Of a stretch of 64,000 bases of DNA, positions 1 through 12,345 are shown in pieces. Position 1 is the first letter of the stretch. Every line of letters begins with the position of its first letter. Position numbers and translations under genes: made by a program. A model generated the notes under the pieces. That model was given only the letters and a program-made list of their open reading frames with translations. It was not told the DNA's origin and searched no databases. Location: assembly GCA_936432065.2 (NCBI GenBank), contig OW386289.2, forward strand, positions 20,170,277-20,234,276, read 5' to 3'. The stretch is from Rutpela maculata. Its lineage: Eukaryota > Arthropoda > Insecta > Coleoptera > Cerambycidae.

Positions 1-753
1 GAAGTGACCCGAGCCATTGTACAATCAATGGCGGTAGATTACATTAAATTTCCGGTAACTTTGGAAGAAAGAAACCGAATTAAAATTCGATTTATGGAAA
101 AATTTAATTTTCCGGGAGCTATTGGTGCTATTAATTGCACCCATATTGCCATTTTAAAGCCACGGGGAGACGAACATAATTTTATTAACAGAAAAGGTTT
201 CCACTCCATAAATTGTCAAATTATATGTGACGATAATTTAATAATAAATAATGTATTTGCCAATTATGGAGGATCAACACATGACTCCTTTGTTTGGAGG
301 AATTCTGTCATAAAGGAATATATGCAGGAACTTTATAACGATGGAGAATTGTCATGGATAATAGGAGACTCCGGTTATCCTTTACAACCTTTCCTCATGA
401 CGCCATTTGAAGATCCCCCCGAAGGTAGCCCACAACAAAGATTTAATTATGCACACATAAGAGCCAGAAATTGTGTAGAAAGGTGTATAGGTGTACTGAA
501 AATGAGATTCCGATGTCTTTTGAGAGAGCGTTCCCTTAGATATACCCCAAACTTTGCCTCCAGTTTACTGAAGGCCTGTGCCATCCTACATAATTTATGT
601 GTGAGAGAAGGTGTTCCATTATTAAACGAAAATGTTCACGATAATCCTCATCTAATGGACTTTGATGTACCTCCTCCCGTAAATGCACCAAGAGAATTAG
701 CGATACTTGGATTACAAGTACGAGATACAATTATTGAACAGTATTTTCAGTGA
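1..753 (+). CDS. HARBI1-like PIF/Harbinger transposase, 5' partial
   Basis: The reading frame is open at base 1, so the N-terminus lies outside the window. The protein matches the DDE nuclease domain of HARBI1/Harbinger transposases. The block usually read as I-D-C-T-H is INCTH here, followed by NRKGFHS, a second acidic block THDSFVW, GDSGYPL, and the CVERCIGVLK block holding the catalytic Glu. The first catalytic Asp is therefore Asn (codon AAT at 133-135), which should abolish strand transfer. The frame is otherwise unbroken to its stop. Family knowledge: such enzymes cut and paste with help from a Myb/SANT-like partner, and a gene of that kind lies on the opposite strand at 5354-6164. Family assignment is secure; activity is doubtful. 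Confidence 0.9.
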   Translation, partial: EVTRAIVQSMAVDYIKFPVTLEERNRIKIRFMEKFNFPGAIGAINCTHIAILKPRGDEHNFINRKGFHSINCQIICDDNLIINNVFANYGGSTHDSFVWRNSVIKEYMQELYNDGELSWIIGDSGYPLQPFLMTPFEDPPEGSPQQRFNYAHIRARNCVERCIGVLKMRFRCLLRERSLRYTPNFASSLLKACAILHNLCVREGVPLLNENVHDNPHLMDFDVPPPVNAPRELAILGLQVRDTIIEQYFQ

Positions 754-1312
754 AAATTCATTTTGTGATTATATATATTTAGTTAATGAAATAACCAACA
801 AAAGTGAACAGTTTTTTTTATTTATGTATAGACTTATACTATACTAACTTATACTAAATGGAAAGTAAATCACCATTGTAATATTAATTCTAATAGTTCA
901 GTAAATATACCTAGATTGTGTTGAAAATAACACTGTAAAATATTTATGACCTAGTATTTGATTATTTTAGATATTGTCTATTGTTATTTATTTCATTTGT
1001 GGCATATTCATTTTTTTTTTACTCTATATATAGGGTGTTTTGCCATTTTTGTGAAAATATTTAAAAGATTTCTTTTTAAATGTTTAAATATTTTTACACA
1101 AGTGACAAAATACCCAATAAGGAGTAAGAAAATTCGATTATGTTAAATTTATATTTTTTATTCGTTCATAATAATTTTCATACTCGCAGCAACAATGAGT
1201 TTGTGATGTTGTGATGCCATTTTCGTGACTAAGTGTGGGACAAAATTTCCACATTATTTAATGTTTCAATTGTTACAATACATTTACCCAAATCTGATAA
1301 TTTTAATATATG
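754..1312. other. AT-rich non-coding DNA downstream of the Harbinger transposase
   Basis: No convincing frame, RNA gene or terminal repeat is visible. It probably belongs to the Harbinger element and runs up to the TA target site of the mariner insertion. Confidence 0.4.
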
Positions 1313-1320
1313 TACAGTGT

Positions 1321-2440
1321 GTTTCACTTCTCGTGAAGACACCTCTGTATCTTTTTTATTTGTTGCCGAATTAATTTCAAATTTTTATCAGCCATACAAG
1401 TCCATAAGGTGACTTTATTCAACACATAAATGCCGTCTAAATCTAAAACGCCGGCCTACTGCGATAAAAAGAAAATGTCAATTTTCGAGAAATCATAGTA
1501 GGCTTAGAGATAGACAAAAATTTTGTTAACAAAAGTTGTTCAGAATCACTTGATATGCCCCCCTGTAAAATTTTGTGAAAATCGGAATATTTTCAAAAAA
1601 AAATTTTTGTTTCACTTCTCGTGAAGACACCCCTGTATCTTTTTTATTTGTGGCCGAATTAATTTCAAATTTTTATCAGCCATACAAGTCCATAAAGTAA
1701 TTTTATTCAATACATAAATGCCGTTTAAATCTAAAACGCCGGCCTACTGCGATAAAAAGAAAATGTCAATTTTCGAGAAATCATAGTAGGCTTAGAGATA
1801 GACAAAAATTTTGTTAACAAAAGTTGTTCGGAATCACTTGATATGCCCCCCTGTAAAATTTTGTGAAAATTGGAATATTTTCAAAAAAAAAAATTTTGTT
1901 TCACTTCTCGTGAAGACACCCCTGTATCTTTTTTATTTGTGGCCGAATTAATTTCAAATTTTTATCAGCCATACAAGTCCATAAAGTGACTTTATTCAAT
2001 ACATAAATGCCGTTTAAATCTAAAACGCCGGCCTACTGCGATAAAAAGAAAATGTCAATTTTCGAGAAATCATACTTAGACTTAGAGATAGACAAAAATT
2101 TTGTTAACAAAAGTTGTTCGGAATCACTTGTTATGCCCCCCTGTAAAATTTTGTGAAAATCGAAATATTTTCAAAAAAAAATTTTTGTTTCACTTCTCGT
2201 GAAGACACCTGTATCTTTTTTATTTGTGGCCGGATTAATTTCAAATTTTTGTCAGCCATACAACTCCATAAGGTGACTTTATTCAACACATAAATGCCGT
2301 CTAAATCTAAAACGCCTGCCTACTGCGATAAAAAGAAAATGTTAATTTTCGAGAAATCATAGTAGACTTAGAGATAGACAAAAATTTTGTTAATGAAAGT
2401 TGTTCAGGATCACTTCATACGCCCCATGTCGTCTAAATCT
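1321..2440. repeat. Left arm: about four copies of a ~289-bp unit
   Basis: Units begin with GTTTCACTTCTCGTGAAGAC at about 1321, 1609, 1898 and 2187, so the period is 288-289 bp. Copies differ by scattered substitutions; the last is cut short near 2440. The start of each unit contains a small palindrome (CTTCTCGTGAAG). Confidence 0.9.
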
Positions 2441-2714
2441 AAAATGCCGGCCTTAGAATAATTAAAATTAAAATCTAATTACTTTAATGAGTTTTAACAT
2501 CTGTCAACAATATGTAGGTTGGTAGGATGCTGTCATATAACGAATTCTTTTTGAATTAAATTGGTGGCCCTGAAAAGGGCCGTTGTTTTTACAGAGAAGA
2601 CTACTAATAATGAATGATAATATTGTCGGAAAAAAAAAATACAGATAAAGCAAAAGCCGCAGTGTTAGAATAGTTCAAAAATAAAAGAAGTTAATGGTTT
2701 TTTTTACTTATTTA

Positions 2715-3773
2715 TTATATTGCGCCCCTTTCCACTAACCCACCCTCAAGTGTAATACACTTCTCAATCCGTTTTCTGTTATTTTTTACAACTCTTCGCA
2801 GTTCTTGAGCTGTAACTTCTAAACATGCTTGCCTTATCCTCTCACAAAGCTGCTCTATATTTTGAGGTCTGGTCATATAAACTTTGTTTTTAATGTGACC
2901 CCAAAAATAAAAATCCATTGGAGTGAGATCAGGTGATCTGGGTGGCCAATGTATTAAAGGGCTATTTCGTCCTATCCATCTTTGGGGAAAATGTTCATTC
3001 ATTCATGCTCTCACTACTACGGAATTGTGGATAGATGCTCCGTCGAGTTGAAAATACAATTGTTCCAAAGGAAAATCAACAATTGCATTCCAAAGATCAT
3101 TATTTAAAAATTCTAGCAAATTTAACGCATTTATATTTTGAAAAAAGAAAAACGGCCCTATTATTGTTTCGTTAAAAATTCCGCACCACACATTTACTTT
3201 CTGGGAATATTGCCTTTTACAATTTATTATCCAATCAGGATTTTCTACTGCCCAGAACCTAGAGTTTTGTGATGACACTACCCCGTTGGTGGAGAAAGTT
3301 GCCTCGTCCGTGAAAATTACTTTCTTCAAGAAGTCTCTATTGTTTAAATAATTACCTTGGATCCATAAACAATGTTCTAATCTTCTCTCTTCATCACCTT
3401 CCTCCAAGGTATGTAAAAATTTTGGTTTAAACGGTTGTAGCTTATGGCGTTTTAAACATCTCCAAATTTTTGATGCCGACAAATTAAGGTCACGAGCCAT
3501 ATTTCGAAGACTGGTAGTGGGATTGGCGTTAAACGCCGCTAATATAACATTATCATCTCCGTGATTTCGATTAAGATGTACTCTCGGTTTAAGCACATTG
3601 CCAGTTGTATTGAACAAGTGACATATTCTTGCTACGGTACCATGGTGTATTGGTTGTCTTAGAGGATGTCTTAAATTAAATTCTTCTGCTGCTTCTCTTG
3701 AAGACCGTACATTTTCACCGACTATCTTTATTATTTCAATTTTTTCATCAGTAGTTAAAAGTATTCTAACCAT
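2715..3773 (-). pseudogene. mariner-type transposase with one in-frame TGA
   Basis: The likely start is the ATG at 3773, opening an N-terminal helix-turn-helix region. The catalytic core shows FTDEA, then FQLDGA, then PRSPDLTPMDF followed by FWG, the order expected of an IS630/Tc1/mariner DD(D/E) nuclease. The spacing between the second and third Asp is about 37 residues if the stop is counted as one position, which resembles DD37D mariners. A TGA at 3003-3005 breaks the frame between the second and third catalytic blocks, and the same frame continues directly after it. Nothing else in the reading frame is broken. The enzyme would be inactive unless the stop is read through. Confidence 0.85.
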
Positions 3774-4149
3774 TATGAGAAAAGATATGAAATAAGGAAA
3801 CTTTAGTATGAATAAAATTATTAAAACAAGAAAAACTAACAAACTCCACAGAAAATAACAACAATCACTTCTGTCATGAAAGCAATGACGAAATAAATAA
3901 AACAATACATATTGACAGTTAATTTCACGGCACTCTTTACATTCAACGCAATAAAACCGTCCATGTTCCTAAATTTCTGAGCCGATAAGGAGGAAGGATA
4001 TGATGGAGAGTTACTCCTCCAGAAGAGAGATAACAAAAAGAAAAAACGAAAAGATATTACATTCAACTTGATATGTAAAAATAAAAAGCCCTTTTAGTGT
4101 TTATTGAATGCTGATTTTTGTTCACAACTTTCATTTGTTGGAAAAAGTT

Positions 4150-5030
4150 CTCTTTATGTGTTCTCTTTTTTTGAAAATATTCCGATTTTCATAAAATTTT
4201 ACAGAGGGGCATATGAAGTGATCCTGAACAACTTTTATTAACAAAATTTTTGTCTATCTCTAAGCCTACTATGATTTCTCGAAAATTAACATTTTATTTT
4301 TATCGCAGTAGGCAGGGGTTTTAGATTTAGACGGCATTTATGTATTGAATAAAGTCACCTTATGGATTTGTTTGGCTGATAAAAATTTGAAATTAATTCG
4401 GCCGCAAATAAAAAAGATACAGGGGTGTCTTCACGAGAAGTGAAACAAAATTTTTTTTTTTGAAAATATTCCGATTTTCACAAAATTTTACAGGGGGACA
4501 TATCAAGTGATTCCGAACAACTTTTGTTAACAAAATTTTTGTCTATCTCTAAGCCTACTATGATTTCTCGAAAATTAACATTTTCTTTTTATCACAGTAG
4601 GCCGGCGTTTTAGATTTAGACGGCATTTATGTGTTGAATAAAGTCACCTTATGGACTTGTATGGCTGATAAAAATTTGAAATTAATTCGGCCACAAATAA
4701 AAAAGATACAGGGGTGTCTTCACGAGAAGTGAAACAAAAAATTTTTTTTTGAAAATATTCCGATTTTCACAAAATTTTACAGGGGGACATATCAAGTGAT
4801 TCCGAACAACTTTTGTTAACAAAATTTTTGTCTATCTCTAAGCCTACTATGATTTCTCGAAAATTGACATTTTCTTTTTATCGCAGTAGGCCGGCGTTTT
4901 AGATTTAGACGGCATTTATATGTTGAATAGAGTCACCTTATGGACTTGCATGGCTGATAAAAATTTGAAATTAATTCGGCAACAAATAAAAAAGATACAG
5001 GGGTGTCTTCACGAGAAGTGAAACACACTG
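4150..5030. repeat. Right arm: about three inverted copies of the ~289-bp unit
   Basis: These are reverse-complement copies of the left-arm unit. Unit boundaries (GAAGTGAAAC) fall near 4446, 4735 and 5024, again a ~289-bp period. The arm has about one unit fewer than the left arm, as expected if unequal exchange changes copy number. Confidence 0.9.
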
Positions 5031-5032
5031 TA

Positions 5033-5353
5033 CATATATCTAAATAGGCTTTTTTAAAACTTTTAATGCATAGAGCTTTTTACTCTATAGGCGAGTGTTT
5101 ACAGTGTTAGTTTTAACTTAAATCTTATTGTGTCGTGTAATGTACAATCTATTATATTGTATGTCTTATTATTTTTGTTATTATAGATTAATCTGATAAG
5201 TTATATTATGTATATATTGATAAGATGAATAAAATACATTATTATTAATATGCAAATAAAATTAATATGTGCTAAATAGGAATTGGAGAATCAAAATAAA
5301 ACTATGCATCTTGGTAGAAAATTTGTTGTGCTTGCAATATCTAAAAAAGAAAT
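5033..5353. other. AT-rich non-coding DNA
   Basis: Nothing coding is visible. It lies between the mariner end and the 3' end of the Myb/SANT-like gene. Confidence 0.4.
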
Positions 5354-6164
5354 TCAAATTAGCCAAATATTAAAATGAAAAAATCCCAAACCACCAACCT
5401 GAACAAGATTGTTATTTAATTGCCTAACTTCTGATGTTAGATCGCATAAGTTTTGAGATATTCCATCTAAAGAATTTTTTATGGTCGTTTTAATGTCTCT
5501 TAGTTCATTTATCGTTTCTCTATATTCACTTAGATATGGCACCCTTTTCCTAGGGGAGGAAGGTGAAATATTAATCTTCCGCTTTCGCTTGGAAGGTGTC
5601 AGAGGTACCGGCGTAGGTTCATCTCTACTTGTTCCTGGCTGTGGTTCCTCGATAATATTAAATTGAGGACTCGCTGCTGGTTCGTCTCTACTAGTACTTG
5701 GTTGTGGATCCCCAAAAATGTTAAGTTGAAGGCTGGCAGGTAGCCCACATTCTGGCTCTTCTAACCCTATGAAGTTTTCGTCCAACATATCCAGTAGTTT
5801 TAACTCTAATTCGGTTAAGTCTTTTTCTTCTGTAGGCCCTCCGCCAGTTTGGCTGATACTTTTTTTAACAGCAGCAGCCTTCTTTTTTAAATTATATTTA
5901 TAATCTACCCATGTCTAAAAAAATTTATGAATGAAATAGAATGTTTCTGGATAAGCACTACATTGCTTTTATTACCTTTTGCCATTTTTCAGTACTCTTA
6001 CTGCCAAAACCGAGTGCATTTAATTTCCTAGCCGTTTCGTTCCACGATTTCTTATAATGTTCCTTTCCTCTTGGTCCTATAAATTTGCCTGTTGCAATCA
6101 CTGGGTTTTTTTCCATTTCCTCTACAAGTATTTGCCAATGGGCCTCGCGTACTTTAAATGACAT
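5354..6164 (-). CDS. Two-exon Myb/SANT-like DNA-binding protein (Harbinger partner)
   Basis: Exon 1 runs 6164-5976 and exon 2 runs 5914-5354; the intron has a GT donor at 5975 and an AG acceptor at 5916-5915, and the frame is kept in phase 0 to give about 249 residues. Exon 1 and the start of exon 2 form a trihelical Myb/SANT-like domain with spaced tryptophans (AHWQILVE, KKSWNETA, EKWQK, then TWVDYK) and a basic run KKKAAAVKK. The remainder is a low-complexity linker with Pro/Ser repeats and a basic segment (SKRKRK), ending in a weak coiled coil. Proteins of this build accompany Harbinger transposases and carry them to DNA. That partnership is inferred from family knowledge and from the HARBI1-like gene at the window start. 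Confidence 0.75.
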
Positions 6165-9100
6165 GTCTAGCTAAAATGGTAATTTTATTTTCAAAATACA
6201 TGAATTTCTTAGTTAATTTCATTTAAATAACTTGCAGAATTTTTAATATGCTTATTTACCTGTATTTCAACTTTACAATTTTCAAATAAAGAATTTAAAA
6301 ATTTCGGTGCACACACTCATTGCCTATCTAGTCTTTTATATTAGAACAAACCACATATAAAACCTACAATATTATGTTCATACACAAATAAACTGTAGTC
6401 CAGTCATCTTAGTGGTTTTGTCGACGAGATTGCTGCGTGCGGGGGCGAAATAGGGGCGGCCAGTCCTGGGGAAGACCCCGGATTGAGCGGTAGGAGGTCA
6501 CAAATTTATGTAATGGAAGTCGGGCGCCAGCGCCTACCTACCTATGCGTATCACGCAGCTACTGCCGACCTCTCAGGGTTAGGTTCTGGTGAGCTTCGGG
6601 GCAGTTAGGTCCGTGGAGGACGGAGGACCAACCCCCTATCCTTCAATCACGAAAGTCGCCCTATCCTTCAATCACGAAAGTCGGCGCGTTAAGCGCAGCC
6701 AGTGAGGATGCCTCAGGTCAGAGAAAAAGAAAAAAGTAACAACGCGACGAACACCGTAACCAGGCTTAAATCTACCTGGCTCTCAGAGAGTTAGTGTTCG
6801 TCGTTCTTCCCGCGAATAGGGCTACTGCGCCCGAGATTCTAAATTGTTAGGTATTCTGACCTGCGCAGGGGTCCTCAAAGGTGGATGGGCCGACCGACAG
6901 GGCTATAGCGGTGTACAGCGGATTGCCACCTGACGATGACTACTTTACGCTTGGAACTTGGAAACTGTCCCGGTAAGATGACAGAGTAACTAACACCAGG
7001 TAATTCGTTGGGGGTTAATCTCCGCTTAATAGTCCATGTACAGATGTACCAGCAAGCAACAACAAGTCCTATCACAACTATGGTGGCTAGTACTAAGATC
7101 CTCACATTAGAGGGTGATGCCAAAGACCTGTCTTAAAAGCCCTACCAAGCACTGCCTCTGGCTGGGATTGAGGTGTGATAAAAGTTACTTTAATGAAAGA
7201 GACGGAGTTTTTAGATTAATTAAGAGCAATAATGTATGAGTGTAAATAAGTTTAATAATAATATTAAGGAAATAAAAGAAATAAAAAATTATGTATAATA
7301 AAATAATAAAAAAAAATATTAATAAAAAAAAGATTAAAAAAAAAATTGAATGGTATATACATATACCGCTGAAGGATTGTATACCTTCGAATACGGACTA
7401 TATTAATGTGATTGAAGCAATAATAATGTACAATTACGATAACTTTCTAATTAATAATGCATTCCACTGAATGGAAAAAAAAAAACAAAAACGTAAAAAA
7501 ATTAAAACCTCCCCTAAAACTAAAACCTAAAAATTAAAAATAAAATTCTAAAAGTCCTAAATGTATCCGATTTGATTTCGCAATGATTTAAAACCTAAAG
7601 TACCTGCCGTGATTAATTAAAATTCTTAACACTAACTGTGCCAGGCAACACAACTATAAAATAACAAAATAAGTAGGTACAAGAAGGAGTCCCTTAATTC
7701 GTTACTAAAACGAAAGAACAAAAAAAAACGTGGTGCTCCACCTGTGGTTTTAAGGAATTTAAACTAAGTACCTATCCTACTTGTAACTTATGAATTTGAA
7801 ATTTAGAATCAGGGCCTAAAGGATGAATAATAATAACAATAATAAAGAACAATAAAAAAATTAAAAGGAACCGGGCAAGTTCTATTCTTAGGAGCTAATT
7901 CACCTCTCGGTAACTGAACTTCGGTTTCACCTGTTCGCCGTTCTATGGTGAAGTTTAGGATCCAGGTGAGTCGCGCCTAGGTACGGTACCAGAGCCGCTC
8001 GATGACAGTTAACATCAGTTAATACAGAGTCGCGGTTTTTGGTATCTCTAATACTGCATATATTCTACGGACGAGTGACAGGTGGTTGGTGCAATACCTG
8101 TACACTTCTATACAACCAGCGAACGGTAAGATAAGTAAACAATACAGACAAGAGAACGGAAGCACGAGCAACGCACTTTGCCACAAAAAATACGCGGCCT
8201 CTACTTGCATGAAGTGCAGGCAAGGTTTCACGGTTTCGTGGCCTTCGTACCTGGACGCTAACACCCTTTACCTGGCGCACCTGGAAGTAGTACGACGAAG
8301 GGGGGCTATAGTCGTGCACTTGCGAGTTGTACTCTCAAACCTTAAGCTCGATATGAGTCCCGAATAGCTTACACTATTAATTTGTTATATTTATTTGGGC
8401 GCTAATGACATTTGCTAAGGCTAATTGCTTTAACTAATATAATTTGTGAATTCTAGACAGCTGATCAATAGCAAAAGGGGACATAACGCTTGAAACTCGG
8501 TTAGTGGGTCACTAAATATGGGTCAAGCACCGGGTAGCTACCTTCGACAGGTAGTTGACAGGTGTCTGTGTCTGCAGCAGGTGATTATTGTCCCCGCGAA
8601 ACGTTAAGTCCTTGACAACTGCTTAGTGGAGCTTAACCTTTTAATTTAGGAGGTGGCAGTTGTATCTGCGATGATTGAAAAGCCAGAACGAAAAGAATTT
8701 AAATGATTTAGAATTTGTTTTAGTAATTTTGAAAGGACGCTATGCTAAAATTTAAATGGCGGACCTTCTTGTTGATTTCAAGATCCGTCGTAGAGGGAGG
8801 CGGAGCTTCCCACTGCGCAAAAGCAGACTCTAAGCTCCTCGCGTCTCCGCTAGGCGAAAGACGCGCAGGATATGCTAATGGATGCCCAATGGCTCACTGT
8901 AATTTAAATAATTTAAAGAGAAAAATTATTTTGACACAATTTAGATGATTCACGATTACGCGGTTTCGCGCGTTCCACTAGCCCTTGACCTAGGACCTAC
9001 TATCTCGTACTTTACGCCACTGATTAGGCTGGTAATTAACTTTGACGCGAAGCCACTCTCGTAACAACTCCCTACGCCCTCTAAACGAACAGACACAGCA

Positions 9101-10920
9101 CTTTACAACCCTGTAAAAATGGCGACTTCCCAAGCGTCCTTTATTTTATTTGAATTTAATTTAAAATTTTTTTTTAAAAATTCGTGATTTTACGCAATTT
9201 TGGCAGCGATTAGCCTGAGGGACTAATTCATCATTCGAGGAGGCTGTAAAAGCACTTCTTGACAACCCTCGAGAGTCGGGGTCGGCTTAAGTTTATTATA
9301 TTTTATTTTCAAGCAAAGGTTTATGAATCTTATTGTTGTTTAGATCGACAATAGCTCTCCCTTACGTCGCACTATTTTTTGTACACACTAACGATAAGGC
9401 AATGAAATCAATGCGAAAAGAAAAAGGTACAGACCCGTGCTCAAGGAGTTAGTTTCGCCCAGCCCACCTGTGATAGGTAATAATTGAGAGTTGGTCTGCA
9501 GACAATACAGGTAGCTATAGCACAGGTGAATACAACGAAACTGTTCGCCTGAGCTTGGCTCGATGACGTCGAATATAAAAAAAACGCTTACTCCTCTCCC
9601 TCGCTGTAATCCCTGAAGAATACACTACACCTGTTGCTCGCACTATGGTTTACACTCGCGGATCGGCGGGGGAGAATTTAATTAACTCAGTTAGGTTGAG
9701 TAACTCGCGATTCCAGCCAGGGTTCCTAGAGTGATCTAGATGAATTTGAAAGTGTGAAAGAAAAAGACTTTATGATTGTCTGAAATTATTCTTTGAAGTC
9801 ATAGATGAATATATAAAAAAATTAAACTCAGCGGAGATGCTCTCCGTGGTTTCGCTGACTGTCAAAGTGCTTTAATTAATGTTTAAAAATGATCGTTAAT
9901 TTACCGAAGACTCAGATACAACTCGGCGTCGCGTCAATGACGCCGCGGAATTTCTCGCGGTTTGCGGCTAAGTTCTACTAGCTCGTGGAAATCGCTAATA
10001 AAAAAAATGGTTTTTTTTTATCGACTGGCTGAACGTGTTTGCGACACTGCAATGATTTGTTTCACTGAATTTACATGAGATTTAACATTAATAGAAAGAA
10101 TAAAGAACTCGACACGGCGAACACCCTTATGCAAGGGAGTGTTTCTTACTTGGCGAAAAAATGGAGACTGACTCCCTTTTTTCCTTGTCTTTGCTTTTGT
10201 ACCCTCGAAGGTTTGGGTGTTGCTTTTTGGTGGCGTAGGTTTCGAGCGGAGCATAAGGACCCTTATTGCCATAGGTCAAGTGGTCATATGCAAAATTGCA
10301 TAATTGTGATTCATTTGATAATAATTCGTGAACCACCCCGCAGATTGTTCCGCGGATGGTCCCATCGTAAAGTTGAGGATTTTCTACCCCTCGTCGCCAA
10401 TTTTTAGCGCTTCACCGTGAATGGCTCGGCAACTATGAATTATTTAATATTAAAGAGTTTAGTCTCCCCGCTAGAGTGCCCTCCGCGTTGTTTTTGGAGT
10501 TACGCCCCGCGGTTGCGACCTACTAGGTTAATAGCTCGCGCCCTGTGTGCGGGACGACGAGCCTCGTCGAATGAGACCACTTGACTACCTGTGAGTCGCG
10601 AGGCTTCCCCGTGCTCATCGATTACCTGGCCTAAAAGCGCGATCCGCACCTTTGAGGGCAAAAATAAAATATTTTCCTATGCCGTAGGGATCTGAAATTT
10701 TGACGAGATATGACTGAAGGTTTCTAGACTAATTGTGTGAAATTTTATGACGATTGGTTGAATTTAAATATTTATTTAATGCAAAGACGCGTAATGGTGC
10801 GTAATTGTGTTCCTACGCGACAACCGGCGCCTAGCCAGCCCTTTCAAGCGCACCAGTTTTACCTGCTGGGTCGAGGTGAAGCCTCTTGAACGCTGGCCGG
10901 ACAGGGGCGTCTCGTGTTGC
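6165..10920. other. GC-richer unassigned segment, possibly a decayed retroelement
   Basis: Base composition rises clearly over its flanks, especially 6411-7140 and 7900-10900. No long frame survives. Two weak hints point to an LTR element on the minus strand. One is a short frame at 7123-6875 with a hydrophobic run (VLATIVVIGLVV) followed by basic residues. The other is a primer-binding-site-like TTGGCGACGAGG on the minus strand near 10,390-10,400. Matching terminal repeats were not found by eye. Local partial repeats occur, such as a duplicated CCCTATCCTTCAATCACGAA near 6640-6680. Origin unresolved. Confidence 0.35.
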
Positions 10921-11815
10921 ATATAAAAAGAAAAGAAATAGTTTTATTTATTTATTTATTTTTATTTTCATTCTCAAGTTTATTTGAGCACTTTTTACTT
11001 TGTAGTTTCTTGAGATACGAGGCTGGAATTTTTTATGTGGTATAGTGTGAACATACAGGGTGTGCCTTATAAATTGCAGGGAGATTCGACGGTCCTGTGC
11101 AAAAGGTCCGTCGACAGTTTCACCTCGGAATTCAAGATAACTGGCTGTAAACTCGTATAAACCTTTATTTTAACATCCTAAAACTTGTCTCAAAACCTAC
11201 TTACGATAGCGTGGACGCAACTTGTAGATAACTAAGGTCAAAGGTCAAAAAATCGATTTTTTTTGCGCATTTTTTACAAATATCTCGTTCCCTGTAAAAT
11301 TTACGCTATTTATATTTATTATAAATATTGTAGGGGATAAAATTCTCTACAACTTTTGTTTTAAAAATTTTTTTATACTTCATACCGTTTTTGAGATAGA
11401 GGGCGGTGAGCGCGCAGTCTTTCACTATGTACAGTGTCATTCAAGTTCGATCTATAGTCTCGGTCAAAAACACGCCGTATGAAGCCCGTTAATTATTGAA
11501 AAATATATAATTATAAATAATTTACATTTTTTCATTAAATATCACATTTAATATAATAATTTTTTTCATAAATTAAGTATATCTTCATTTAATAACACTT
11601 ACCTCTTCTTTGTACAATTAGAAAATTATTAAAAGAAATACTTTAATTACATTTTAATTATATTCAGATTTATACTAATTACTTCCTAAGTAAATAAAAA
11701 GACAATAAATAAATTTTTAATTTATATTTTTATTAAAAAATACGATTTAATACATTTTTCATGGTTGAAATTAAAAAAATTGAATAAAAATAAGAAGAAC
11801 TCCATGTTGTTCTTT
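10921..11815. other. AT-rich non-coding DNA
   Basis: A TTTA-rich tract starts it. A mariner-MITE-like end ACAGGGTGTGCC lies near 11,056, but no partner end was recognised. No gene is visible. Confidence 0.35.
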
Positions 11816-12112
11816 TTAGTTTTCTTCTTCTTCATCATCGTCGTCTGGTCGTTGTGGAATTTTAAATTCTTCTTCGTTTTCATCTTCAACGACATTTGTC
11901 TCCAAGTCTTCTAGGATTTCGGGGTCAAATGTACCAACTCCATTGACATCACTCTGATAGGGTGAAGCATTGAGACAAGCTTGCCCATTACACTGGCCAC
12001 AAGCTAAAGAGCACGGCAACCCCGATTTCCTGCATCCACATCGCGAACCACAACCATTCTTGCAGTTGCAGAATATTGTGTTCAGAAAATCTTCTGGAGC
12101 TGGAGATAGAAT
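11816..12112 (-). pseudogene. C-terminal fragment of a CXC (Tesmin/TSO1-like) domain protein
   Basis: A minus-strand frame of about 100 codons shows closely spaced cysteines (FCNCKNGCGSRCGCRK, then CSLACGQCNGQAC), the pattern of CXC zinc-binding domains. An acidic tail with runs of Asp and Glu ends the protein. The frame runs out into the terminal repeat of the transposon end at 12,113, so the upstream part of the gene is missing and there is no proper start. The domain also occurs at the C-terminus of transposon-linked proteins in insects, so it may not have been a normal host gene. Confidence 0.65.
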
Positions 12113-12345
12113 CCCAGACAGCACACTTACATCCTAAAGACGTTTTAATTACGTACACACTGGACGTAACTTACATACGAGATATGTACGGTTTTGTCCA
12201 CAATACGTACATGAGACGTACCGGGGATGTTAGATTTCCACTAAATTGTACGTACATAACACGTACATTTTAAGATATTTATAGGCCATTACAGGACAGA
12301 ATATGGACGTACATAGTACGTTATATGTACGTTATAAATAACGTA
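12113..12345. mobile_element. End of a CCCAGACAGCAC transposon with an ACGTAC motif array
   Basis: The terminus CCCAGACAGCAC is identical to the one at 55,362. The next ~230 bp carry many scattered ACGTAC/GTACGT motifs in both orientations. Only one end is recognised; a hairpin MITE follows directly. Confidence 0.5.

Larger units (their letters stand above)
1313..5032. mobile_element. Tc1/mariner-superfamily element with long arrayed inverted arms
   Basis: The element runs 1315-5030 and is flanked by TA at 1313-1314 and 5031-5032. Ends are CAGTGTGTTTCAC and its complement. If one TA is removed the target reads ATATATG-TA-CATATAT, a palindrome, which fits TA-directed insertion. Each arm is not a simple short repeat but several copies of a ~289-bp unit. 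The centre holds a minus-strand transposase gene with one in-frame stop. It sits between the Harbinger transposase and the Myb/SANT-like gene, so it likely inserted into that older element. Confidence 0.85.

Noticed and set aside
3003..3005. In-frame TGA as selenocysteine or programmed readthrough
   Set aside because: No supporting RNA structure is known for transposases; a nonsense mutation is simpler.
6875..7123. Hydrophobic short frame read as an envelope transmembrane tail
   Set aside because: One hydrophobic run is too little, and no upstream envelope or retroviral frame exists nearby.
8019..8367. Three overlapping short frames on both strands
   Set aside because: They overlap one another in a GC-rich region with no family pattern and no splice signals.
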